A stretch of DNA of 7,852 nucleotides, taken from Yoonia sp. (lineage in GTDB: Bacteria; Pseudomonadota; Alphaproteobacteria; Rhodobacterales; Rhodobacteraceae). The stretch covers positions 1-7,852 of the forward strand of contig JAHDGO010000083.1 in assembly GCA_020627605.1 (NCBI GenBank). Reading direction: 5' to 3'. This document shows, piece after piece, positions 1 through 6,399 of this stretch. Position numbers and translations under genes: made by a program. Within the stretch, counting starts at the first letter, position 1; the number at the start of each line of letters is the position of its first letter. The notes beneath the pieces were generated by a model, which saw only the letters and a program-made list of their open reading frames with translations, was not told where the DNA came from and made no database searches.

Positions 1-15
1 CGGTGCTGCCAATGG

Positions 16-639
16 TCAGCTGCCGGTGTTTTCGGACTTCGCCCCGATCTTGCTTTCTGCGCCCTTGCGCAGCCGCAGGATATTCCCGGTGTGGCGGATA
101 TAGACTGCGATGCAAAGTACAGCCGTCAGCACAAACATCCAGCCGCGGTCGGTGAAGCCGACAAAGACCGGCGTCCAGCCTGCGGCCATCAGCGCGGCCA
201 GTGAGGAATAGCGGAAGAGTGCGGCCGTGCCCAACCAGACTGCACCGGCAAAAAGACCGACGGGCCATGCGATCGCGAAGAGAATGCCAAAGTAGGTCGC
301 AACACCCTTGCCGCCGCGAAACTTCAGCCAGACCGGAAAGCAATGCCCGAGGAAGGCCATCAGCGCGCCAAGCTGGGCGGCGTCCTCGCCCGCGAATATC
401 CGCGCCAGGATCACGACAACGGCGCCTTTCAGCGCGTCAAAGAGCAGCGTCAGCGCCGCCGCCTTCTTGTTGCCGGTGCGCAGCACATTGGTGGCCCCGA
501 TGTTGCCAGATCCGATCTCGCGCAGATTGCCGAGGTTCATGACCCGCGCAAGGATGATGCCGCTGGGGATCGACCCCAGAAGATAGCCGATCACCCCCCA
601 GAGGGTCAGAACTGCGGTCGTGCTTTCGATTGGCGGCAT
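16..639 (-). CDS. plsY: Glycerol-3-phosphate acyltransferase PlsY
   Basis: PlsY is an integral inner-membrane enzyme that transfers an acyl group from acyl-phosphate (made by PlsX) to glycerol-3-phosphate. This gives lysophosphatidic acid, the first step of phospholipid synthesis. The 207-residue protein has the normal length for the family and all three family motifs: GSIPSG (22-27) leading into GSGNIGATNVLR (43-54), then GHCFPVWLKFRGGKGVAT (98-115), then HTGNILRLRKGAE (183-195). Hydrophobic segments lie at about 8-30, 60-82, 90-105, 115-141, 143-160 and 166-182. The start was set at 639. It gives a TAATG overlap with the pyrC-like stop codon and has a strong GGGAGG ribosome site seven bases upstream; a start 36 bases further up would lie inside the pyrC-like gene without benefit. 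It is the last visible gene of the pyrB operon. Only 15 bases follow its TGA stop, so no terminator can be judged. Confidence 0.95.
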   Translation of the reverse strand: MPPIESTTAVLTLWGVIGYLLGSIPSGIILARVMNLGNLREIGSGNIGATNVLRTGNKKAAALTLLFDALKGAVVVILARIFAGEDAAQLGALMAFLGHCFPVWLKFRGGKGVATYFGILFAIAWPVGLFAGAVWLGTAALFRYSSLAALMAAGWTPVFVGFTDRGWMFVLTAVLCIAVYIRHTGNILRLRKGAESKIGAKSENTGS

Positions 640-1934
640 TACGCGCCCTCCCAGATCCGGGTGCCGTTCACCCATGTGCCAAGGACCTTGCCTTGCATCC
701 GGGCCCCGTCAAAGGGCGTATTCTTTGATTTCGACAGAAGTGTGGCCCGGTCCAGCTGAAACGGTGCGTCAGGATCAAACAGGATCAGGTCCGCCGGGGC
801 ATCCGGCAGCAGCCGCCCGGCAGCCAGGCCCAGAATGCGCGCCGGGTTCAACGTCATGGCGCGCAGCAGCCGCGGCAGGTCGATCATATCCGCATGATAA
901 AGACGCAGGGCCGCAGGCAGCAGCGTTTCCAGCCCGACCGCACCGCTGGCGGCTTCCTCGTAGGGAAGGCGTTTGCTTTCTTCGTCCTGCGGGGTGTGCA
1001 TGGAGGAAATGACATCGATCAGACCCTCGGCCAGCGCCTGTACGACGGCCATGCGGTCATCCTCGCTGCGCAGGGGTGGCTTGAGCTTGAAGAAGGTGCG
1101 GTAGTCGGCGACGTCCATCTCGTTCAGGGTCAGATGGTGGACACCGATCCCCGCCGTGATCTGCAGCCCGTTGCGTTTGGCCCGTTCCAGTGCGGGCAGG
1201 GCGCGGGCGGTGGTGATCTGGTCGACGTGATAGCGCGCGCCGGTCATCTCCAGCAGGCTGATATCACGGTCCAGCCCCATGCGTTCAGCCATCGGGCTGA
1301 CACCGGGCAGCCCGCGCAGTGAGGCAAATTTGCCGGATGTGACGGCGGCACCTTCGGACAGGATGGGCTCTTGCACATGGCCGATCACCAGCGCGTCCAG
1401 CGCGCGGGCATAGGTCAGCGCACGGGAAAACACCTTGGTGTTGCTGACGACACGGTCACAGTCGGTGAAGGCCACAGCACCGGCATCCTGCAGGAACCCG
1501 ATCTCTGTCATTTCGCGGCCTTGCCGGCCCTTGGTCAGTGCGGCCATGGGCAGCACATGCACCGGGGCGTCTTCCTGCGCGCGGCGTTCGACGAATTCCA
1601 GCGTTTCCGGCGTATCGATGGCGGGCAATGTGTCGGGGCGCGTCACCATGGTGGTGACACCGCCCGCCGCTGCCGCCCGTCCGGCAGAGCGGAAACTTTC
1701 CTTGTGCCGTTCGCCGGGTTCGGAAACCTTGACCCCGATATCGATCAACCCCGGTGCCAGACACATGCCGCCGCAATCGACAACATTGGCATCCTTGGGG
1801 GCCTCTGCCGGACCATCAAAGACCTCTTTGATCAGCCCGTCCACTACCAGCAGCGCGCCAGGACCGTCCGTCAGGGCGACAGGGTCGATCAGGCGGGCAT
1901 TGGCGAAGAAAGTCGTCACGTGTGATTGTCCCAT
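639..1934 (-). CDS. pyrC: Dihydroorotase-like protein, probably non-catalytic (PyrC' type)
   Basis: This 431-residue protein has the length and fold signature of class I dihydroorotases (amidohydrolase superfamily): an entry strand LAPGLID (59-65), SEPGERHKE (71-79), AGGVTTMV (90-97), the C-terminal LNPARILGL (362-370) and ADLILFDPDAPF (381-392). The catalytic residues are largely lost. The family HxH metal pair after the Asp of the entry strand is G67 and K69. The next metal histidine is kept (H186), the following one is Q239, and the catalytic Asp of the DHAPH motif is M312 (ISSMHTPQ). From the known Pseudomonas PyrC' case, I infer a structural partner that assembles with PyrB rather than an enzyme. 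Its start codon abuts the upstream stop (TGAATG). A GTG five codons in (1919) is an alternative start, because neither has a clear ribosome site. The gene overlaps plsY by one base. Automated annotation will call it dihydroorotase; the family is certain, loss of activity is likely. Confidence 0.9.
   Translation of the reverse strand: MGQSHVTTFFANARLIDPVALTDGPGALLVVDGLIKEVFDGPAEAPKDANVVDCGGMCLAPGLIDIGVKVSEPGERHKESFRSAGRAAAAGGVTTMVTRPDTLPAIDTPETLEFVERRAQEDAPVHVLPMAALTKGRQGREMTEIGFLQDAGAVAFTDCDRVVSNTKVFSRALTYARALDALVIGHVQEPILSEGAAVTSGKFASLRGLPGVSPMAERMGLDRDISLLEMTGARYHVDQITTARALPALERAKRNGLQITAGIGVHHLTLNEMDVADYRTFFKLKPPLRSEDDRMAVVQALAEGLIDVISSMHTPQDEESKRLPYEEAASGAVGLETLLPAALRLYHADMIDLPRLLRAMTLNPARILGLAAGRLLPDAPADLILFDPDAPFQLDRATLLSKSKNTPFDGARMQGKVLGTWVNGTRIWEGA
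647..652 (-). promoter_or_regulatory. Shine-Dalgarno site for plsY
   Basis: On the minus strand the end of the pyrC-like gene reads GGGAGGGCGCGTAATG. The GGGAGG core sits seven bases before the ATG. It fixes the PlsY start at 639 and suggests re-initiation by ribosomes finishing the pyrC-like gene. Confidence 0.75.
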
Positions 1935-2492
1935 TCAGCCAGCCACCCAGATGATCAGTGCCACCAGCGCAAACATGGCGATCAGCGCATACATCGCGAT
2001 CATGCCGCCGACGCGCGCATCTGATTTGGCTGGTTTGCCCGGCGGCGCAGCAATCGTGCCCTTGGCGCTGTCGCTTGGCAGGGGTTCAAACCTGATGCTG
2101 GCCCCTTCCTCTGTATAGGTGCCGATCCATTTCAGGGGCGCTGTCGGCGACAGCGTGGCTGCCTGCCCGCCAAAGGCCTGCGACAGTACCACCAGCACAT
2201 GCCCTGAGAGGCTGTTCAGTCTGGAGGCATCGGGCCTGACATCCGCCTCTGCCACGCCCAGCCCCTCTGTCAGGTAGCCTGCAAGCCCCAGTCCGCTGAG
2301 ATTGCTGACGGGGAACAGCTCGACAAAGTCAGTATCCAGATGATCCACACCCAGCGCCTTTTGCACAGGTGCCGCGCCAGCTTGCGCCGGATCGGTCTCG
2401 GTGAACCCGGCCATCTGGTCGGCGGGCAGGTTGACGGTGAACAGGCGAATGACACCGTGTTCTGTCGGGCTGATCTGGAAAGTCTCGCTCAC
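1935..2492 (-). CDS. Unrecognised protein with C-terminal membrane anchor, within pyrB-pyrC operon
   Basis: I do not recognise a named family for this 185-residue protein. It starts with GTG in a GTGA overlap with the pyrB stop. A GAGG just upstream, inside pyrB, can serve as ribosome site, and its TGA stop directly abuts the pyrC-like ATG. Residues 1-140 are moderately polar with no signal peptide, followed by a Pro/Lys/Ala-rich linker (about 139-160, with [12 protein letters not shown] at its end). One strongly hydrophobic helix (about 161-183) then ends almost at the C-terminus. This looks like a tail-anchored protein with its N-terminal domain in the cytoplasm, though the topology is inferred. 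Its position, translationally coupled between the two pyrimidine genes and ahead of a membrane lipid enzyme, suggests a role linked to PyrB/PyrC' or to the membrane. No catalytic motif is visible. Confidence 0.85.
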   Translation of the reverse strand: MSETFQISPTEHGVIRLFTVNLPADQMAGFTETDPAQAGAAPVQKALGVDHLDTDFVELFPVSNLSGLGLAGYLTEGLGVAEADVRPDASRLNSLSGHVLVVLSQAFGGQAATLSPTAPLKWIGTYTEEGASIRFEPLPSDSAKGTIAAPPGKPAKSDARVGGMIAMYALIAMFALVALIIWVAG

Positions 2493-3445
2493 ACCATCAC
2501 CTCTTGCGGGCCACGGGCGCTGCGCTGGTTTTGCGCCAGCAGGTCCATTGCGGCCATACGGACCGCGACGCCCATTTCGACCTGTTCCTGAATGACAGAG
2601 CGGTTGATGTCATCTGCGATATTCCCGTCGATTTCGACGCCCCGGTTCATCGGGCCCGGGTGCATGACGATGGCGTCTGTCTTGGCATGGGCCAGTTTGG
2701 CGGCATCCAGTCCGTAGCGGTGGAAATACTCCCGTTCTGACGGGATGAAGCCGCCGTCCATACGCTCTTTCTGAAGGCGCAGCATCATCACCACGTCGAC
2801 GTCTTTGAGGCCCCTTTCCATATCCTCGAACACCTCAACCCCGAAATCGGCAATGCCGGAGGGCATCAGCGTCGGCGGGCCAATCAGGCGGATGCGGTTT
2901 TCCATCTTGCCCAGCAGCATGATGTTGGACCGGGCCACACGGCTGTGCGCGATGTCGCCGCAAATGGCGATTGACAGCCGGTGCAACCGTCCCTTCGCAC
3001 GCCGGATCGTCAGCGCATCCAGCAGCGCCTGCGTGGGGTGTTCATGTTTGCCGTCACCAGCGTTCAGCACGGCGCAATTCACCTTTTGCGACAGCAGATC
3101 AACCGCACCGGAATGCGGGTGCCTAACCACCAGCAGATCAGGGCGCATTGCGTTCAGTGTCAGCGCCGTGTCGATCAGCGTCTCGCCCTTTTTGATGGAC
3201 GAGGCCTGCATCCCCATGTTCATCACGTCTGCCCCTAACCGCTTGCCTGCCAGTTCGAAGCTCGCCTGCGTGCGGGTCGAGTTTTCAAAGAACATGTTGA
3301 TCTGTGTCAGCCCGGCCAGCACGTCACGGTGCGCGATGCCCTTGCGGTTATGGTCGGCATAGCTGTCGGCAAGGTCCAGAAGCGTCGTGATCTCTGTCGG
3401 ATGCAACGTCTCGATCCCCAGAAGATGCCTGTGCCGGAATGTCAT
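2489..3445 (-). CDS. pyrB: Aspartate carbamoyltransferase catalytic chain
   Basis: PyrB joins carbamoyl phosphate and L-aspartate to make N-carbamoyl-L-aspartate, the committed step of de novo pyrimidine synthesis in the cytoplasm. The 318-residue protein shows the expected motifs in order: [13 protein letters not shown] (52-64) with the carbamoyl-phosphate loop [13 protein letters not shown] (85-93), RHPHSGA (108-114), [13 protein letters not shown] (134-146), [11 protein letters not shown] (163-173), LRLQKERM (222-229) and [13 protein letters not shown] (260-272). All key residues look intact. The ATG at 3445 was chosen because the protein then begins like other PyrB chains and an AAGAGG site lies six bases upstream. 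The frame stays open 70 codons further up, but that stretch crosses the promoter. No pyrI regulatory-chain gene is in the window. The dead dihydroorotase-like gene two genes downstream suggests a Pseudomonas-type PyrB/PyrC' holoenzyme. First gene of the operon. Confidence 0.96.
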   Translation of the reverse strand: MTFRHRHLLGIETLHPTEITTLLDLADSYADHNRKGIAHRDVLAGLTQINMFFENSTRTQASFELAGKRLGADVMNMGMQASSIKKGETLIDTALTLNAMRPDLLVVRHPHSGAVDLLSQKVNCAVLNAGDGKHEHPTQALLDALTIRRAKGRLHRLSIAICGDIAHSRVARSNIMLLGKMENRIRLIGPPTLMPSGIADFGVEVFEDMERGLKDVDVVMMLRLQKERMDGGFIPSEREYFHRYGLDAAKLAHAKTDAIVMHPGPMNRGVEIDGNIADDINRSVIQEQVEMGVAVRMAAMDLLAQNQRSARGPQEVMV

Positions 3446-3465
3446 GCGGGGCCTCTTAGTTGCAT
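3442..3465 (-). other. Possible leaderless seven-codon ORF overlapping the pyrB start
   Basis: Minus-strand bases 3465-3442 encode MQLRGPA followed by TGA. The stop overlaps the pyrB start as ATGA. The ATG lies within about one base of the initiation point predicted from the TATAAG box, so it could be read as a leaderless start. The pyrB ribosome site (AAGAGG) falls inside this ORF. Its translation could couple to, or compete with, pyrB initiation. A seven-codon ORF is easily produced by chance, so existence as a translated unit is speculative. Confidence 0.25.
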
Positions 3466-3472
3466 TTGGCGT

Positions 3473-3501
3473 CTTATAGGCAGGTGGCGGGCCCGCTTCA
3501 A
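3473..3501 (-). promoter_or_regulatory. Putative sigma70 promoter of the pyrB operon
   Basis: On the minus strand a TTGAAG -35 box (3501-3496) is separated by exactly 17 bases from a TATAAG -10 box (3478-3473). This matches four and five of the six consensus bases with ideal spacing. Initiation would fall near 3466, giving a leader of about 20 bases before the pyrB ATG. The spacer contains a perfect 10-base palindrome, GCGGGCCCGC (3487-3496), which could be an operator or chance in GC-rich DNA. I found no equally good promoter facing the other way, towards the glycosylase gene. Confidence 0.6.
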
Positions 3502-3549
3502 TGGCAAGAGGCACTGCACATCCGTTGCAATCCGGCATAGCCTGCGTGC

Positions 3550-4335
3550 ATGGATTCGGCGCAAACATACTGGCGTGATCGCGCGTTGCTGGAATGGCAG
3601 GTGGAGCTTGGCGCGACCGAGGCGATTTTGGATGCGCCGCTGGACCGCTATGCACTGGAAACGGTTAAGCCCGCGCCCAAGGTCGCCGCCCCGGCCAACG
3701 CCCCGTCCCCAACGCTCCCCGTTCCGGTTGAGACCGATGCCGTGGGTGATGCCACACGTGCAGCAGAGAGCGCCGGTGATTTGCCTGCTCTGGCCGCAGC
3801 AATGCAGGCCTATGACCATTGCGAGTTGAAAAAGGGCGCGCGCAGTTTTGTCTTTTCCGACGGCAACCCCGCCGCCCGCGTGATGATCGTGGGCGAGGCG
3901 CCGGGCCGGGAAGAGGATCGCGCGGGAAAACCCTTTGTGGGCCGCGCTGGCCAGCTTTTGGACCGGATGCTGGCCGCAATCGACCTTGGCCGCGCCCATG
4001 AAGACCCCGCACGGGCGGTCTACATTACCAATGTGCTGCCTTGGCGGCCACCGTCGAACCGGACACCGGACGCCGAAGAAATCGCCATGATGCTGCCTTT
4101 CCTGCGGCGCCACATCGCGCTGGCTGATCCCGATCTGGTGGTGGTGATGGGCAACACACCTTGTCAGGCGCTGCTCGGACGCGCCGGCATCACGCGATTG
4201 CGGGGCCAGTGGGTCGAGGTCTTGGGCAAACCTTGCCTGCCGATGTTCCACCCCGCCTATCTTTTGCGCAATCCGATTGCGAAACGCGAAGCATGGGCCG
4301 ATCTTCTGGATTTGAACGCAAGGCTGAAAGCATGA
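3550..4335 (+). CDS. Uracil-DNA glycosylase, family-4-like, lacking most Fe-S cysteines
   Basis: This family removes uracil from DNA to begin base excision repair of deaminated cytosine. The 261-residue protein has an N-terminal part of about 85 residues, including a Pro/Ala-rich stretch (41-60). The glycosylase domain follows: motif GEAPGREED (115-123), [15 protein letters not shown] (127-141), [14 protein letters not shown] (158-171), [13 protein letters not shown] (197-209), LRGQW (217-221) and FHPAYLLR (233-240) carrying the active-site His. In family 4 four cysteines hold a 4Fe-4S cluster. Here the equivalent positions appear to be Y88, C91, W165 and M181, so the cluster is very probably absent. 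There is no KRRIH-type insertion as in UdgX. No ribosome site is clear before the ATG at 3550; the start is supported by the divergent gene and the protein's natural beginning. It overlaps the moaB start by ATGA. Family call is strong; substrate range cannot be told. Confidence 0.9.
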   Translation: MDSAQTYWRDRALLEWQVELGATEAILDAPLDRYALETVKPAPKVAAPANAPSPTLPVPVETDAVGDATRAAESAGDLPALAAAMQAYDHCELKKGARSFVFSDGNPAARVMIVGEAPGREEDRAGKPFVGRAGQLLDRMLAAIDLGRAHEDPARAVYITNVLPWRPPSNRTPDAEEIAMMLPFLRRHIALADPDLVVVMGNTPCQALLGRAGITRLRGQWVEVLGKPCLPMFHPAYLLRNPIAKREAWADLLDLNARLKA

Positions 4336-4874
4336 GCCGCATTGACGAAACGCTGGATTTTGTCCCGATCCGTATCGCCGTCCTGACGGTCAGCGACACC
4401 CGCACAATGGAAGATGACAAGTCCGGCCAAACCTTGATAGACCGGATCACTGCGGCAGGGCATCAAATCGCTGACCGCAAGATTATCCCCGATGAACGCG
4501 ACCGGATCGCAGCGCAACTGCGCGCATGGTGTGCCGATGAGGCCGTCGATGTCGTCATCAGTACCGGCGGCACTGGGCTAACGGGCCGTGATGTGACGGT
4601 TGAGGCGCATCGCGATGTTTACGAGAAAGAGATCGACGCCTTCGGCACGGTCTTTACCATCGTCAGCATGCAAAAGATCGGTACGAGTGCGGTGCAAAGC
4701 CGGGCGACGGGCGGTGTCGCCAATGGCACATACCTGTTCGCGCTCCCCGGCTCTCCCGGGGCCTGCAAGGACGCCTGGGATGAAATCTTGTGCAAACAGC
4801 TCGATTTCAGGCACCGGCCATGCAATTTCATCGAGATCCTGCCCCGATTGGACGAAAACCTCCGCCGGAAATGA
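4332..4874 (+). CDS. moaB: Molybdenum cofactor biosynthesis protein MoaB (MoaB/Mog family)
   Basis: MoaB/Mog proteins bind molybdopterin and, in active members, adenylate it before molybdenum insertion in the cytoplasm. The 180-residue length is normal. The protein opens with RIAVLTVSDTRT (14-25), has the nucleotide/molybdopterin loop STGGTGLTGRDVT (77-89, with D87), and ends with FALPGSPGACKDAWDEIL (136-153), the usual second signature. The start at 4332 (ATG overlapping the glycosylase TGA as ATGA) was chosen because the protein then begins at its natural N-terminus. The same frame is open upstream to 4161 but only inside the glycosylase gene. The pairing with a DNA-repair gene looks like transcriptional convenience; no functional link is evident. 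Whether it has true adenylyltransferase activity or is a MoaB-like paralogue cannot be decided from sequence alone. Confidence 0.93.
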   Translation: MSRIDETLDFVPIRIAVLTVSDTRTMEDDKSGQTLIDRITAAGHQIADRKIIPDERDRIAAQLRAWCADEAVDVVISTGGTGLTGRDVTVEAHRDVYEKEIDAFGTVFTIVSMQKIGTSAVQSRATGGVANGTYLFALPGSPGACKDAWDEILCKQLDFRHRPCNFIEILPRLDENLRRK

Positions 4875-4944
4875 CGCATTCGCGCGTTTGACTGGAAAGC
4901 GGCGGCTTCACGCCTAACTCCATCCCATATCAGGGGAGAATGAT
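4875..4944. other. Intergenic region before the efflux operon
   Basis: These 70 bases separate moaB from the efflux genes. A TTGACT hexamer at 4888-4893 could be a -35 box, but no acceptable -10 box lies 16-18 bases downstream. A four-base stem (GGCG 4901-4904 with CGCC 4911-4914) is too weak to be called a terminator. An operon promoter probably lies here or further upstream, but I cannot place it. Confidence 0.4.
4932..4938 (+). promoter_or_regulatory. Strong Shine-Dalgarno site for the efflux adaptor
   Basis: AGGGGAG lies six bases before the ATG at 4945. It is the strongest ribosome site on the plus strand of this window and fixes the adaptor start. Confidence 0.75.
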
Positions 4945-6399
4945 ATGCGCTTTCTAAGGCGAAGCCTGACAGGGGTTTTCTTGCTTGCAGTGACGGTCGC
5001 ACTGATCGCTTGGGCGGGCAATATGGTGCGCGGCGCGGTCGCGGCCCGCATGAACGAGGAACCACGCAGTTTCCCGCAGCGTGAACGTGTTCTGGCGGTC
5101 AATGTGCTGACGCTGGAACCGCAGACCATCTCCCCGCAACTGACCGTCTTTGGCGAATTGCGCAGCCAGCGCACGCTGGACCTGCGCAGCGCCACAGGTG
5201 GCACCGTGATCGACGTCAGCGATGATCTGGTTGAAGGCGGCAGCGTGGCAGAGGGGCAGCTGTTATTGCGGATTGACCCGGTGGAGGCACAGGCGGCGCT
5301 CGACCGTGTGCGCGCCGATTTGCAGGATGCGCAGGCCGAACTGCGCGACGCGGAACGTGCATTGACCCTCGCCGCCGATGAACTGGCCGCGGCCCGCGCG
5401 CAGGCAACCCTGCGCGAGCAGGCCCTGACCCGCGCCCGTGATCTGGAAACCCGCGGTGTCGGCACAACTGCCGCCGTCGAGGCGGCAGAGCTTGCCGCAT
5501 CATCCGCGCAGGCCGCTGTTCTGACCCGCAGGCAAAGTGAGGCAAGCGCGCAGGCCCGTATCGATCAGGCTACCACCCGTCTGGCCCGCGCCGATATCGG
5601 CGTGGCAGAGGCAGAGCGGAACCTGTCGGAAACAGAGATCTACGCCAGCTTTGACGGCACATTGGCCGATGTCACCATCAGCCCCGGCGGCCGGGTGACA
5701 GCCAATGAACGCTTTGCGCAACTGGTTGACCCGACCTTGCTTGAGGTATCATTCCGCGTTTCCACCTCGCAATACGCCCGACTTCTGGATGAGGCGGGCG
5801 CTCTGATGAAGGCACCAGTGACGGTCACGCTCGATGCCGCAGGGGTCAGCCTGCAGGCCACGGGCCAGATCACGCGTGAAGGTGCCACGGTGGGCGACGG
5901 GCAGTCAGGCCGTTTGCTGTTTGCCCGGCTGGTCGATGCGCGCGGGTTCCGCCCCGGTGACTTCGTGACTGTCAGGATTGAGGAACCCGCTTTGAATGGC
6001 GTGGCGCTGGTGCCGGCGACTGCTGTGGCTGCCGATGAAACGGTCCTGGTGGTCGCCGCAGAGGACCGGCTGGAACTGGCCAATGTCGATCTGCTGCGCC
6101 GTCAGGGTGATGATGTGATCATCGCGGTTGGCGATATTGCAGGGCGCAGCATTGTCGCCGAACGCTCGCCCTTGCTGGGGGCGGGGATCAAGGTCAACCC
6201 GATTGGCCCCGACGGGCCAGAGCCGCCAGCCGCACCGGAAATGATCGCCCTTGACGATGAGCGTCGGGCAAAGCTGATTGCTTTCGTCACCGAAGGCCGG
6301 ATGCCCGACGACGTGAAGGCGCGGATCATCAGCCAGTTGGAACAGGATGAAGTGTCGTCGGATGTGATCACCCGGCTGGAAAGCAGGATGGGCAGCTGA
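4945..6399 (+). CDS. RND efflux periplasmic adaptor (membrane fusion protein, HlyD/AcrA family)
   Basis: Adaptors of this type link an inner-membrane RND pump to an outer-membrane channel. The 484-residue protein has an N-terminal hydrophobic anchor (about 8-28) after RRSL, with no lipobox cysteine, so it is probably membrane-anchored rather than a lipoprotein. It then shows a first biotinyl/lipoyl half (about 81-111, SATGGTVIDV), a long Ala/Glu/Arg-rich helical hairpin (about 112-227), the second lipoyl half (LSETEIYASFDGTL 227-240 through LVDP 260-263), a beta-barrel domain (about 265-345) and a membrane-proximal domain (about 346-420). An additional charged segment (about 430-484), predicted helical by eye, follows a Pro-rich linker and is unusual for the family. 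It starts after a strong ribosome site, and its TGA overlaps the permease ATG by one base. The substrate cannot be predicted. Confidence 0.93.
   Translation: MRFLRRSLTGVFLLAVTVALIAWAGNMVRGAVAARMNEEPRSFPQRERVLAVNVLTLEPQTISPQLTVFGELRSQRTLDLRSATGGTVIDVSDDLVEGGSVAEGQLLLRIDPVEAQAALDRVRADLQDAQAELRDAERALTLAADELAAARAQATLREQALTRARDLETRGVGTTAAVEAAELAASSAQAAVLTRRQSEASAQARIDQATTRLARADIGVAEAERNLSETEIYASFDGTLADVTISPGGRVTANERFAQLVDPTLLEVSFRVSTSQYARLLDEAGALMKAPVTVTLDAAGVSLQATGQITREGATVGDGQSGRLLFARLVDARGFRPGDFVTVRIEEPALNGVALVPATAVAADETVLVVAAEDRLELANVDLLRRQGDDVIIAVGDIAGRSIVAERSPLLGAGIKVNPIGPDGPEPPAAPEMIALDDERRAKLIAFVTEGRMPDDVKARIISQLEQDEVSSDVITRLESRMGS

Noticed and set aside
3451..3512. A seven-base inverted repeat (GCCTCTT and AAGAGGC) flanking the pyrB promoter and overlapping its ribosome site.
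   Set aside because: The distal arm lies upstream of the predicted transcription start, so it cannot form an mRNA hairpin, and seven bases at this spacing are expected by chance.
3446..3655. An upstream extension of pyrB by 70 codons in the same open frame.
   Set aside because: It would cross the predicted promoter and the divergent glycosylase start, its sequence is Pro/Ala-rich without PyrB similarity, and the ATG at 3445 has a ribosome site and gives a natural PyrB N-terminus.
3442..4251. A long minus-strand open frame opposite the glycosylase gene.
   Set aside because: It is antisense to a gene with clear family motifs, its translation is Arg/His/Gln-rich and resembles no protein, as expected for a shadow frame in GC-rich DNA. 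Only its last eight codons (seven residues plus stop) are considered, separately, as a possible mini-ORF.
4161..4331. A longer moaB reading frame beginning inside the glycosylase gene.
   Set aside because: The extra 57 residues are an out-of-frame reading of conserved glycosylase codons and do not belong to MoaB; the ATGA junction at 4332 is the natural start.
3550..4335. Assignment of the glycosylase to the UdgX subfamily that crosslinks to uracil.
   Set aside because: The KRRIH-type insertion after the ITN segment is absent; the sequence there reads [11 protein letters not shown] as in ordinary family-4 relatives.
4901..4914. A terminator hairpin after moaB.
   Set aside because: The stem is only four base pairs with a six-base loop and no T-run follows.
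4888..4920. A promoter with a TTGACT -35 box for the efflux operon.
   Set aside because: The only plausible -10 (TAACTC at 4915) is 21 bases away and poor; bases at the correct spacing do not resemble a -10 box.
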